Shown one piece after another: positions 1 through 11,211 of a DNA stretch of 64,000 bases. The notes under the pieces are model-generated. The model was not told where the DNA came from, made no database searches, and saw only the letters and a list, made by a program, of their open reading frames with translations. Origin of the DNA: Hormiphora californensis (lineage: Eukaryota > Ctenophora > Tentaculata > Cydippida > Pleurobrachiidae); NCBI GenBank assembly GCA_020137815.1, contig CM035351.1:9453969-9517968 (forward strand), written 5' to 3'. The translations under genes and the position numbers were made by a program. Position 1 is the stretch's first letter. Each line of letters begins with the position of its first letter.

Positions 1-620
1 TCAACATCACTTAAACCAATGTCTTCGTCTTTTCTTGTCAGTACCAGGTCTAGTGTTCCACCCCTGGTGTGAGTCGGGCCAACCACATGTTGTAACCAAC
101 CCTCTGAATCAATGATGTCCTTAAATCTCCTTGTAAAACTATCCGCCTCATCTTGGAACCTAACGTTAAAGTCTCCAAGGATCACAGGAACACCACCTTT
201 CGATACGAATGAGGATAGATAGTCACTAAACTCAGTAAGGAATTGGGCATGTTCATTCCCCGTTCTGTAGACAACTGAAAAGCGAAGTCCTACCCTTCCC
301 TTTACAAATGCCTCGGTACATTCAAATGAAGTAGATTTGATGTTATAAGTAGTAAACTTGATGTCATCCCGGAAAATGAAACCAACTCCTCCTCCTTTTT
401 TCCCATTACGTCTCGCAGTATTAACCAATGTAAAGCCAAACTCTTTAAACTCTACAGCCAATGCCGATTCATCTTGATTGAGCCAGGTCTCTGTTAGTGC
501 TAAGCAGGAAAGATTATGTTGAACCATTAACTCGATAATGGAGTACACCTTATTCCTTAGCGAGAAGCAGTTTGCCAGACCAACCTTCAAAGTCCTGTTT
601 TTCAGTAGTTGTCCTTTATC
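1..620 (-). CDS. Non-LTR retrotransposon ORF2, N-terminal APE-type endonuclease (partial)
   Basis: Reading the minus strand from about 620 down to the window edge gives one open frame with the hallmarks of the apurinic/apyrimidinic-like endonuclease that opens ORF2 of LINE-type elements. Visible motifs are an N-terminal segment around KVGLANCFSLRNK, LTETWLN, a GGGVGFIFRD strand and ILGDFNVR, followed by a THTRGGTLDLVLTR block. In the family this domain nicks target DNA before target-primed reverse transcription. The reverse transcriptase must lie beyond base 1. The frame begins just after, and slightly overlapping, the ORF1 stop in another phase, so ORF2 is probably reached by reinitiation or frameshifting. 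The clade (L2/CR1/Jockey-like) is not resolved. No internal stop is seen in the visible part. Confidence 0.85.
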
Positions 621-625
621 GTTTC

Positions 626-1732
626 TTAGTTTTTTGAGTTCCTGAGTTTGAGGAGGTATACTGGACAATCCAAAGATCCCGCATTATGGTAATATGCTCT
701 TCCTCGTAGTTGTGTATCCCTCGATTTCATACAGTTAGCACAACAGACCCTCGACATGTCCGGACAGCGTCTGGTATCATGAGATCCGGCACAGAACTTG
801 CAAGTATAACTTGTCTGTTCACATTCATTAGACTTATGACCATACCTTTGACATTTATAACACTGTGGGATATAATGACGGTCTTCAACCCTGCAGGAAC
901 TGTTTCCAATAAATACACGTCCCTTACGTGTCAGCAAGTCCCTAATGTCGCATGACACTCTCACCCCCACTGGTGCAGTTTCCCTATTTCCGCTCTTACC
1001 TACATATACCACATCGAACTTGTCACCCCTTTCAATCAAATCTCTCAGAGCAGGGTTCTTTATCTTAACAGCCTCTGTAATCTTCGCATTCAGCTCATCC
1101 CGTACAGAAGCATCCCGTGCAGAAGCATTCCGTGCAGAAACCGCCGATGGCAAAGGAAAGTCTCTGATGGTTATTTTCGGGTGACGGACCGATTTGGTAA
1201 CTTGTGCATTCTCTGGGATAATTTCAGTCAATCGTTTTTCTGCAGAGGACAGAGTCTCTTCATCTGGAAGAGCTATGATAACACTCCCATCCTTCTCCTG
1301 TCTAAGGTACGTTAAAGGGGTCTTACTTAGGGCTTCCGAGGCACGATCAACAAAACCCTCTCCTCCATTCTTCACCACAATCTTACCAGTCGTTTGCTTT
1401 TTTGCTACATCTGCAAAAGAACCCCGCTCAACCCCAGCTCTATCCTCTAAACCACTCCCTTCCACACTATATTCGACCAGTTTGTCAGCTATCTTGCTGA
1501 CCAGACAGTCAACTTTCAACCCACAAGCCGCAACAACCATCGATGCTATTCTCTCACAGGTCCCGTCATTTAGAACCACCCCTACAGCATCCGCCTCAGT
1601 AGGCGCCCCACCCTCAACTGAACCCTCAACTGAACCCTCAACTGGACTACTAACCTCAGCTAAACAACAACCACCCTGAACACGACCATAGCATCCCTCG
1701 CACAACCAACACCAACCCCTTCCAGTACTCAC
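626..1732 (-). CDS. Non-LTR retrotransposon ORF1, gag-like nucleic-acid-binding protein (5'-truncated)
   Basis: A 368-codon open frame ends with a cysteine-rich block: CYKCQRYGHKSNEC is a CCHC zinc knuckle, followed by CKFCAGSHDTRRC and a further CC..C cluster, typical of LINE ORF1 proteins that coat the RNA. The N-terminus begins with WCWLCEGC, resembling the last half of a PHD-type finger, then a short SVEG repeat. The frame opens with GTG and meets an in-frame TAG immediately upstream; the first ATG lies about 60 codons in. The true start is therefore missing, which suggests a 5'-truncated insertion. It is followed within a few bases by the endonuclease frame, the usual ORF1-ORF2 order. 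Alternative: a degenerate but still open copy. Confidence 0.8.
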   Translation of the reverse strand: MSTGRGWCWLCEGCYGRVQGGCCLAEVSSPVEGSVEGSVEGGAPTEADAVGVVLNDGTCERIASMVVAACGLKVDCLVSKIADKLVEYSVEGSGLEDRAGVERGSFADVAKKQTTGKIVVKNGGEGFVDRASEALSKTPLTYLRQEKDGSVIIALPDEETLSSAEKRLTEIIPENAQVTKSVRHPKITIRDFPLPSAVSARNASARDASVRDELNAKITEAVKIKNPALRDLIERGDKFDVVYVGKSGNRETAPVGVRVSCDIRDLLTRKGRVFIGNSSCRVEDRHYIPQCYKCQRYGHKSNECEQTSYTCKFCAGSHDTRRCPDMSRVCCANCMKSRDTQLRGRAYYHNAGSLDCPVYLLKLRNSKN

Positions 1733-1742
1733 ATCTGTGTTG

Positions 1743-1773
1743 TCCTAACCCTACTTTAGCCCTAACCCTAAAA
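1743..1773. repeat. Telomere-like CCCTAA short repeat at the 5' end of the retrotransposon
   Basis: Two blocks of CCTAACCCTA separated by a few bases lie directly at the truncated 5' end of ORF1. On the element's own strand this reads TTAGGGTTAGGG-like. It may be a fragment of interstitial telomeric repeat used as target or chance similarity. Confidence 0.5.
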
Positions 1774-2264
1774 ACCGTTTGTCAGCACTCACGAAACACC
1801 CAGATTTTAACGTTGGCCTATGCTACAGGCCCTAAAGCATTTCCTAGAAGCCGTGGAAAACGCGCGCACTTGGGGTCTGCAGCGCATGCCAAATTTTAAC
1901 GCTGGCCGTAAAGTTGGCAGCTGCTGATTTTTTTCAAGCGAATAATTAAGATAAGGTGCGCGCGTATGCGCGGCGTTTATTCTTGTTTTGCGCGTCACCA
2001 TTTTCGGCGCGTAAAAATATAACCATTTTTTAAATTGCCATCCCAACTTTTTTATTTGTAAATCCCGTTCGCATGCGCTTGTCAGCGCTCAGTTGTGATA
2101 CCTCGAGAAACACAACGAATATCACTGATTCGCAGATGTTGCCTCGAAGATTGATGCCATTGCATTGTTTTTTAAGTCTACTTGAACATTGTTCGTATTT
2201 CGTGTACTGAATCACTGATATTTTAGTGCGAGGTTGATGAATTTGATAACGGTGGCGTGGTGTT
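1774..2264. other. Intergenic / promoter region of the RD3-like gene, no gene seen
   Basis: This stretch has several CpG-containing patches (cgcgcgcac, gcgcgcgtatgcgcg) and a pair of imperfect direct repeats, ATTTTAACGTTGGCC and ATTTTAACGCTGGCC, about 85 bases apart. Only shadow ORFs are present. It probably holds the promoter and 5' UTR of the downstream single-exon gene; no core promoter element can be assigned with confidence. Confidence 0.4.
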
Positions 2265-2867
2265 ATGCTCGGAACGTTCAAGACTTCGCTCTCAGAGGCG
2301 TATGAGGGAAGTCTACGAAGCCTACTGTACCGTCTCATCAATAGAAAACATTCCTACATGTACACCCCAACAGTAGACTCCCAATCTGTGGTGCAGGAGT
2401 CGATTATGGCAGAGCTTGATTTAACCGTTAAATTCTTTGAGAAAAGGGAGTTTGAGATTTTCAAGGAGAAAGCCCGACAAAGCTCCAAAGCCGATTACAC
2501 GTGGCTCATCACTGTTCCAATTAAATCCTACAAAATCCGACCATTGGAGAGAATGGAGATCGAGACACTGGCCTACCAGATCAAACCCGAACACTTGAAC
2601 ACATGCATCAGACAATTTCGAAAACAAATCAACATTGAAACGGAGACAGATGATCTCTCCGGCATGATGAAACAAACTTTACGTAAAATTTTAGGAGAGT
2701 ACGAGGTCCTGAGGTACACTTCAGAACTGAACAAAATGGGACTTTTGAAGCGGATACGATCTGAGACACGAGTCTATCCAGCAACTGGGGAACATCAACA
2801 CCAACTACAACATCAGGCAGTTATTGCTAACTCGAACAGTTTGTCATTTGCAGACCACCTGGTATGA
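2265..2867 (+). CDS. RD3-like protein (retinal degeneration 3 family)
   Basis: A single-exon gene of 200 codons. The middle, roughly residues 78-145, aligns by eye with vertebrate RD3: ADYTWLITVPIKSYKIRPLE corresponds to the DYSWL..P...Y.LSPIERLQLE region, then a basic FRKQ stretch and MMKQTLRKILGE match the following helices. The upstream segment VVQESIMAELDLTVKFFE fits the family's first helix. In vertebrates RD3 is about 195 residues, binds photoreceptor membrane guanylyl cyclases, suppresses their activity and helps their trafficking; invertebrate members are known as sequences but not functionally. The chosen ATG gives the family length. The C-terminus is Gln/His-rich and unrelated. No poly(A) signal is obvious. 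The role here could be control of a receptor guanylyl cyclase in sensory or ciliated cells, which is inference. Confidence 0.8.
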   Translation: MLGTFKTSLSEAYEGSLRSLLYRLINRKHSYMYTPTVDSQSVVQESIMAELDLTVKFFEKREFEIFKEKARQSSKADYTWLITVPIKSYKIRPLERMEIETLAYQIKPEHLNTCIRQFRKQINIETETDDLSGMMKQTLRKILGEYEVLRYTSELNKMGLLKRIRSETRVYPATGEHQHQLQHQAVIANSNSLSFADHLV

Positions 2868-3338
2868 TTGAGGGGTGTGTGACATGAGTTAAATATATAT
2901 TTGGGGAGTTTTGTAAGATTTTTACAAATCTAATTACCAGCATTTAAATGCAGCGAATAACCGATGTGATTATATTACACTTTACATAGAAACACACGCT
3001 AAAGTCGTCAAAAATATGTACCCCCACTACCCCTAGTACTACAGCAACAGGGACCCTTAATCACACTAAACTGTACTCTGTGTACACTGTACTCTGTACG
3101 CTCCCTGAACCACACATGTTGTCTAATGTCTAGCTTGCTTGAAACCTCTCCTTGTGCTGCTCAAAGAAAGGGTCTGGTGCAAACTATACAACAAATGGTG
3201 ACCACTCAACGTGCCCTATTATATATTGCTCTCTTTACTGACACCCAATGCCCACTGTATAGGACACTGCTCTGGTGATATCAATTATAAATCTAGATAT
3301 ATTGTTCACTATTTACAAGACTATTTACAGAGTTCACA
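2868..3338. other. Intergenic spacer between convergent genes, nothing recognised
   Basis: The region lies between the 3' end of the RD3-like gene and the terminal exon of the minus-strand CCDC162-like gene. It contains AT-rich sequence (aaatatatat), a short 'tgtactctgtgtacactgtactctgtacg' style duplication, but no supported gene or RNA. Confidence 0.4.
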
Positions 3339-6316
3339 TCAAAATGTTGAACCGTGGATAACCGACCGTTTAACCAGTAGCCCAGTGCTTTTAGGACGGG
3401 ACATCAGCTTCTTGCCATCCCCAGTATTCAGCCTCCTGGACCGTGCTCCCAGGGTGGTATTAGGTCGGGTTGTGGCCGCTGACATGGGCTGTGATGACGT
3501 CATTATCGTCTCGTACTCGTTCAACTGTGGATAAGGGGGATGGTTAGCAGCAGATAAAGTTGTTATAGTTTTGAGGGGATGAAATAAGGCTCGAATCTGG
3601 TCCCAAGTGTATCAGCACTGCTGCTGGGTTCATGTGGATATATTTTACACTCCTAAGTGAGGGCAGTTATGTCTCACTAGGGCGTCACAGGGGGATAGAA
3701 TTACAAAATGAGTAGTATGTAACATCATATTGAAACTACCTGGTCCTGCAGCTCCTCAACTCTACTGAATGCCTCTCTCTTCATGTTGGTTGTCTTGTTC
3801 AGCTGGTAGTTGATCTTCTTAATCAGTTTATCTCTCTTTGTACTTTCCTGACTGAATAACTTGGTGGCATAATCATGCTCTGTCTCTAATTCCTTCATCT
3901 TGTCCTCCTTAGTCGCCAGTTCACTGATCACCAAGTCGTAGTTGTGTGGTTTTCTAGCCTCCGCACGGAGTGTCTCTATCTCCTTGGTCAAGAGGGCCAC
4001 CCTTCTCTCTGCCTCCCTCTTCGTTTCCTCTACCTGCCGTTTCAATCCCCTAATTTCACGTTCTGAGTTCAGGGCAGCAGTCTTCTTTGCCTCGTTATCT
4101 TGTCTCACGTTTACCAGCTCCTGCTCCTGTTTCAGGGCTAGTTCCAGCTTCTCTCGTTCAGATTTTAGGAGCTGCTCACGGAGGGTACCTGACGGAGAGT
4201 GGTGTCACAACAACCTTACTACTCACTGGCACCAGGCATGGTATGATCGGTATTTGGGATGATGTCATCATGTTACAAATCAAATCTGCAAACCTTCTTT
4301 TTGTGGTAGTGCGACCTGACACCGTAGTCCTTCCAGGTGCTCACAGATCGCAACTTGCACAACAACTTCGCTAGTTCGCTGTTTTCTTTCTGAAAATATG
4401 GGAATACATTTGAATTGTGTCATGTTTGGGGTACAGGAAACAATAAAAGCTGTACTGTTGATGTTTTTATTCAGGCATTATGGGCTCTGATTCTCACTAC
4501 ATATTCTCTCTGTATGTCTCTCCATCTGCTATCTCTCACCATCTCACCCTCCCTGCTGCTCTACATTATCCAATATTCCTCCGCTTATTGACGCACTAGA
4601 AGCCCTCTCCTATATAGGCTAATACAGTAATATTGCAATACGGGCCCATTATATTTCTAGAAGGATGTAGCCCATTACAAATAGTAAGTGGACCCTCAAG
4701 GGCTGTCTCTACAAGATGTAGCACTGTAGTTACTACACAGATCACACGTCGTATCTCATGGTCAGGAAATTACAAAGAAACTCAAACATGAACAAAGACA
4801 TTACCTCGGTGAAGTTTATCATAAACTTTATGGAACAAAGAGCATGACTCAAACCTTACTGTATGGTCTGAGCAGCTAACTGTGCCGTTTAAACTCCCCC
4901 TCCCCGTTTAACTCCCCCACCTCGACCCCAACCCCCTTGGAACCCCCGTTTATCTCACCTCGAGGTCGGCGACTGATTTTGCGTCCTCGGCAAACTTAGA
5001 GAGCCGGTCCTCTGTCCCATGAAGGGATTGCCGTCTAACTACCCGCATCTTGTCTATAGCCGAGATCTTGACCCCCTTTATACTGTCCCTACATTCCTGA
5101 GTTAACTGCTCCCTGAAGTGTTGTGGATGTTAGACCAGACATGAAGGTTAACAGACATGGAGGTTAACAAATGATAGAGGGATGGTGCCTAAACCACATC
5201 ACTATTCTGTAAGGGTGACTCACTTGAACTCGTCGAATCTGTGTCGTAGTGTGTTACAGGTACTGAACATGTTGTGAACTAGTTCATTATACTCCGCCCT
5301 CAACTTCTCCCTCATGTTCCGCTCCTGAAAGATTATAGGTGTTGTAGATAGGTGTTCATTTTGGATCTTTACAAGCGTTGGCCTTCACCCAGAAGAAAGT
5401 TGACAAGATCAGGTCATGAAACTTCATACTTGGACTATTCTATACCCTCATTCAAGGTTCCTGGTGGTTTTGGAGCTCTAGCACCCCGGGAAGTGTGTTT
5501 TTGGCATCAAAACTACCAGAAGGAATTTTTTGCTGGTGCTGAGACTTTGCTAAAATGTTTTTTGGGTATTTTCTATGTCAATCCTAAAGTTTCATAGAGA
5601 TTGGATGTGTTTTTCGCACTCAAAATGTCGATAAAAGTGGCTGGAAAGGCTCGAACACAGCTCAAAAACGGCTAAAATTGAGTCTTTCCAGCCACTTTTA
5701 TCGAAATTTTGAGTCCGAAAAACACATCCAATCTCTATGAAACTTTAGGATTGACATAGAAAATACCCAAAAAACATTTTAGCAAAGTCTCAGCACCAGC
5801 AAAAATTCCTTCTGGTAGTTTTGATGCCAAAAACACACTTCCCGGGGTCCTAAAGCTCCAAAACACCCAGGAACCTTGAATGAGGGTATAGAATAGCCCA
5901 AGTATGAAGTTTCATGACCTGATCTTGTCAACTTTTTTCTGGGTGAAGGCCAACGCTTGTAAAGATCCAAAATGAACACCCTGTAGATAGGTGTTGCGTT
6001 GTTGTTATGCCCAACAAAATATTGTGATCTCTTCACGCAGGATCTCCCCAGGATCCTTCTTCGATAACTCCCGCCCCTCATATATCTCTCATTCTTCCCT
6101 CCCTCGCTTTGTTTTATGGGGAATACGTGTTTGGTTGCAGGTGGAGATGTGGCACTGGGCTTGTCAGGCCCTCAGATTATATGTACATGCGGCATCCTTG
6201 CTATACCAAGATTAATTTCATTGGCTTATTAGAGTTCCAGGAAAGTTATAGAGAGTGGTGTAGTAGCTAAGTGGATATAAATATTTGCAGGTCGTGTTTG
6301 CTCTACTCTCCCAGAG

Positions 6317-6408
<92 letters not shown>

Positions 6409-7092
6409 TTAAAATTATTTTGTACACCATTCGACTAATTAAACCTAAAAAGTCGTGCGAACTTGCGGAGTGAGAATACAAAAAGAGAGAATACTAAAAA
6501 TATAGAAAGAGGGAGGTACAACGTTTAGCATATATGCATGATATTGCATGTCGCCGTGAGATTTTGGGCAAAAACAGGGAGCTAGAGCACTCTCTGTCGC
6601 CCAGTCTCTAGACGGTACACCGCTGTAACTAATGGCCCACCCACTGACGGATAATGTGATCCAGATATCTCATGTTGCACAGGATCAACAAACAATAACA
6701 ACCTCCTCCTTCACAGGTCAACTAAAATTCACTCACCAGGCTGTTTTGTTCCTCCTTCATCTCTGAGATCTTGGCACGGAGCCCAGTTAGCTCAATGACC
6801 AGGTCATCAGCCCTGTCGATTAGCATACTCTGCAGCGTCGTGTCTGTGATGTCGCGGGATAACATCAACTCTCGACCCACTTGGGTTACCTGAGAGGGTT
6901 GGGGGTAACATAATGGGAATTGGGCGAGCAGTTCAGGGAGTTAGGAGAGAGGAGATCTCTGCTGAGTAGATTTGGGCGAGGATTTAGCGATAAATAGAAG
7001 TGGGATACCAAATGAAGTCTCTCTGTTGGTAGCACAAAGGTCAAAGGATCATCATAATGTCCTAATTTTACCAGCCCAAATGACGTCCTACT

Positions 7093-7186
<94 letters not shown>

Positions 7187-9566
7187 CCTCTCTCCCCCTC
7201 TCTCTCGGTGTGAGTTAAGTGCACTAGATTGTTGGATTAGGCTACAGTAGACTCACTTTCAGAGACCTAATGCGTCATAGCATTCCTGGTTCTATTATTA
7301 TTAAAGGTAGCTGCTGCTTTTAGGGAATATCCGACAAATTATAAGTCGCTAATGGGACGAGGGGGTGGGGGCCTCTTTAGTCTGGCCTTCTTGTTTCTCT
7401 ATCTCACTAGATCTTAAAATAGCCATTTTTCTACGGACCCCTCTTTAACAAAACCAACAAAGGATCTTCCTTCTTCATAACTCCAGTAATAGCCCCCTTC
7501 CCCAGGGGGTCATCTAGAACTCACCTCCCGCTCCTTCAAAGTAATGGTATCATCCTTGTGTTTCACCAGCCCCTCATAATACGAGGAGTAGGTTTGGAAG
7601 GTCAGTTTCTCATGCTGCATAAAGGTTGATCCCAGCTCATTCAGACACGTTTCTACCCAATCCTGAAAATAATATGGGAGTTAATAACACGGGAGGGGGG
7701 TCCAATGGATTTTCCATACCCCTCTGCATGACAGGGAAATGGTTCTGAAGATTCTCATACGATATCATCATGTATGAGTATCGGCTATGTGTGGAGAACA
7801 GATATAAAATGTTATGAACACGACCCTCCTTGGCAATGTATCATAGGAGCAGGGATATATTGCCCCAATCACCAGGGACAAGGGGCCGGTTACCATGGTA
7901 ACAGTATGAATTGATATGTACGTCACTTCTCTCCTCACTCTTCCTCTCCTTCTCTCCCCTCACACACTTCCTCTCCATGTTTTTCTCTATCTCTCTCCAT
8001 CTCTATCTCTCTTCTACCGAATTGAATTTTCTGGTTCACCAAGTTCCAAGGTGGACAGCTGCTGCTAATCAGTGCCAATGGCTACTCACTGCTGATAAGA
8101 TGAAGGTAGAGCTGTAGCGAAATTAATGAATTAACTCCCCCCACACCCAGCTCAACCTGCAGCTCTTGGATGAATTGCACCTGTCTAGAGGGGATCCTAG
8201 ACACAACTCTCTTTCTAGCTGCTCCCACCTTTTCTGAGAGAGCATACATAGGAGGCAACCTGACCACCCAATAAACCAGAGCATGTGTCACAAAGTAGAG
8301 CTGTCAGTAGAGCAGCAATATTGCCATTCTGATGGAGAATTACCCACAGTATCTCTCTCTCTCTCTCTCCCTCTCTCTCTAACCTTGTCAATAGTAAATC
8401 TAGAACCATCCACATCTGCTTTATGAAGGAGCTGGTTAGCGAAGTGTTGGATCATATCGGAGCGAGGTATCGTTATCGTATCCTTCGCAGAGTGTGTCTT
8501 CCATAGGTCTAATGGTAGACTTCCATCCTCCCTCAACTGTAAAGATATCAAACAGATTATGAACTGAGTCGTGACAACTAGTGATCCTACACTCTCGGGA
8601 AGGGGAAACATGTACCTTCTCAGCTTTAATGAGCGTCATGTCACGTTGGATCTTGTTGCATGTCTCCCTAATCATGTAACTCTCCAGATTCTCTAACAGC
8701 ACAACCATCTGGGCCTCACGGGTATCAAACTCAGTGAGCAGCGAGAGTCTCCTGTCTATACTCATATCCTTTATCGACTCCTCTGAGTGTCCTGTGAACT
8801 AAAATTAGTAACTTGGTACGGAAACAATCCTTGCTGGTTTGACTAAACAATTCTCACCGTGACGTTTGTTGATGTGTGTTAGCAGGTTGAGAGCAGGTTC
8901 CAGCACCTGTTGCTGATACGCCTGGTTAACTACGTGGTAATGCTTCGAATCAGTTATCTTTGAGAGGTTGAGATACCGTGCTCCCCAGTCCTTCTTTAAC
9001 TGTTTGTACCTCACCGACATGAGAAGGAACTCTTGGAGGAAGAGGAGGGCTGACAAGGGATCCTGAGAGAGGGGGTTGTTACCATGGTTACAGGGAGAGA
9101 GATACAGGGCTCGACTAGTTTCGGGGTGTTTTAGAGCAGCAGGTGGTAGATGAGGTGTGATTGCCCTTTGTAATGGTGCATACAAAGAACCATATGGGAC
9201 TAGCACTTTAGCTAATTGAGTGATAAATAGAGGAAGAGATGGAGAAGAACTGACAAACCAACTGACAAACCAATACACACCCAGTTCCCTTTACAACCCT
9301 TTATGTACTATGTTCTGGTATGTCTCTCTATACCCAACACCGAGAGGGGTAGGTACAATAACTTGACCAATATTATAATGCCAGTATTTGTGGTCGGTTC
9401 AGGTCTTTACCTTGACATAGTTAACTTCATCTTGTAACAGGGGCTCATTATCAACAAGAGACATGTAATTGTGGTCCGTGGTCAGATCAGGTTCGGTTCC
9501 TGCTAGACTCCCCACTGCACTAGCTACCCGGGATGAGGATGCTGATCCACCACCCACCGTTCCGAC
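3339..9566 (-). CDS. Coiled-coil protein, probable C-terminal half of the CCDC162-like gene (multi-exon)
   Basis: Spliced exons, 5' to 3': 9411-9566, 8858-9062, about 8611-8800, 8379-8532, about 8155-8255, 7525-7664, about 6742-6892, 5237-5330, 4963-5115, about 4290-4390, 3741-4190, and a terminal exon 3339-3530 ending RSVIHGSTF-stop. Each has AG/GT borders. The last five are strongly coiled-coil: [19 protein letters not shown], then a long heptad-rich Lys/Glu exon ([20 protein letters not shown]). Short motifs such as [20 protein letters not shown] and [12 protein letters not shown] resemble, from memory, the C-terminal part of animal CCDC162, so this is likely the continuation of the exons upstream. 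A possible stop at 10134 leaves open that it is a separate neighbouring gene. No start codon was identified. Function is unknown; ciliary or basal-body association is inference. Confidence 0.6.
5351..5980. mobile_element. 630-bp palindromic MITE in an intron, 8-bp target duplication
   Basis: The two halves are near-perfect inverted copies (arms about 300 bp) starting GGTGTTCATTTTGGATC and closing with its complement, with a short centre near 5660. TGTAGATA occurs immediately before (5343-5350) and one base after (5982-5989), consistent with an 8-bp target duplication as made by hAT-type transposases. It has no coding capacity; ORFs in it are mirror images. It lies in an intron of the minus-strand gene. 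Confidence 0.8.
6312..6406. repeat. (GA)n microsatellite
   Basis: About 45 uninterrupted GA dinucleotides in an intron. Confidence 0.95.
7098..7208. repeat. (CT)n microsatellite
   Basis: A C-run followed by about 45 CT dinucleotides with few interruptions, intronic. Confidence 0.95.
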
Positions 9567-9576
9567 CTAGGAATTA

Positions 9577-9655
9577 GGTGTTGTCAGGGTGTTATCAGGG
9601 TGTTATCAGGGTGTTATCAGGGTGTTATTAGGTGTTATTAGGGTGTTATCAGAGG
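9577..9655. repeat. Short tandem repeat, unit ~12 bp (ggtgttatcagg)
   Basis: Six to seven copies of GGTGTTATCAGG-type units with small length changes, just upstream of a coding exon on the minus strand. Confidence 0.85.
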
Positions 9656-10127
9656 CAATAGCCAATAATTGTTGTCATGGTTATATGCTCTCAGGTAGAG
9701 TGGGGAGGGGTCAGGGGCGGGATATAATGCGGATAGTTTGTACCATGGACAATGCCATGAGCAGAGTTGGAAGCTGTGTCACACGGTAGACAGAATGTAG
9801 CACCCTCTCTCACGATCAGTGCGCCACATTTTGACATACATAATGTGTTACACAGAAGGACATTCATTAGAACAGTAGGAGGGTCCCCCACACACACTCT
9901 CTGATCATTGCATGTAAAAGTGCTTAGTGCCATTCATCACCATCCCCCCTCAGGTAGTAGGGGGGTCTACAGCAGCACCGGTTTGAAAGGACATGTGTCC
10001 TGAGACACAAGTACAGTCAGCTGATACAAATAATACCCAACTTGATACAGCCATAATGAACTACCCAATCAATCCCTTATCCCATGAAAGTAGACTAATA
10101 AATTACACTGTACTACCAAACTCACGT

Positions 10128-10133
10128 TTATTG
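10128..10133 (-). promoter_or_regulatory. Possible poly(A) signal AATAAA
   Basis: On the minus strand the stop codon of the exon at 10134-10296 is followed after one base by AATAAA, so this could be an alternative transcript end. The same place also has a good donor, AAC|GTGAGT. Confidence 0.35.
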
Positions 10134-10921
10134 TTACTCATTAGGGAACTGAACAGGACTACATCGTAAGGGAAGTGTTCCTGGGGGACTGACTAGTGGG
10201 TGATTAGAGAGGTGTTTGTCTTGGCGTGCTCGACCCTGATGTAGTACATCTTCCATCAGAAGGGACACCCCCACCACCTCCCCATTCGCAACATTCCTGA
10301 AGAGAGAGAGGGGGTCAGGGAGGTGCTTCATTCACTGCACAACTAATTGCTATGCTAACTGAAAGACAGAAAGCGTGTGTTTTTCTCTTTCCGGTGGGTA
10401 TAGCAGTTCATATATCAGGAGTTAGTTTGGGAAACCTGTTAAGTTCGCTGAGTTGGGATAGTCCGACTGCAAGGAGAGAGGGGAGTCGTTCGCACTGCCA
10501 GTACAGGGAGGGAAGTGGCCCGTGGGATGTGGAGAAGGACCTGGAGAAGGTTAGGGTAGTTTAAATCTCGATGAGTTAGGCAATAGCAGATACCGTCTTG
10601 AATCTGTGTTTCTTTCTATTGTTAGTTCATTTACTGTGGGTGACTTAATAATCTTTTACCGGTAAGGAAGGGTTTCAGTGAGCTGTTTGGGATGGAAATA
10701 TCGGAGAGAGGGAAGGAGGGAGAGTAGACATCGTTGGGGTGTATCGCTCACGTTATAGGTAGTCTGACGAAGCGAGCCAGAGACGTCCTGGGGGAGGGTG
10801 AATGTGATGTAAATTAATAATTATGAGATTGCATCGTGACAAGCAAATATGCCTCCCTTCTTCTTGACTCTTCTCTATCGCTCTCTCACTCTCTATCTCT
10901 CTCACTCTCTATCTCTCTATA

Positions 10922-11015
<94 letters not shown>

Positions 11016-11128
11016 TCTCTCTCTCTCTCTCAGCTCTGCTTTGGCTGCAAAACGAGATCCCAAGAGCTGGATGGTCTTCCCCCCTGCAAAGCGTTTACGT
11101 GTCAACACGCAATCAGCTTGAGAGGGAG

Positions 11129-11211
<83 letters not shown>

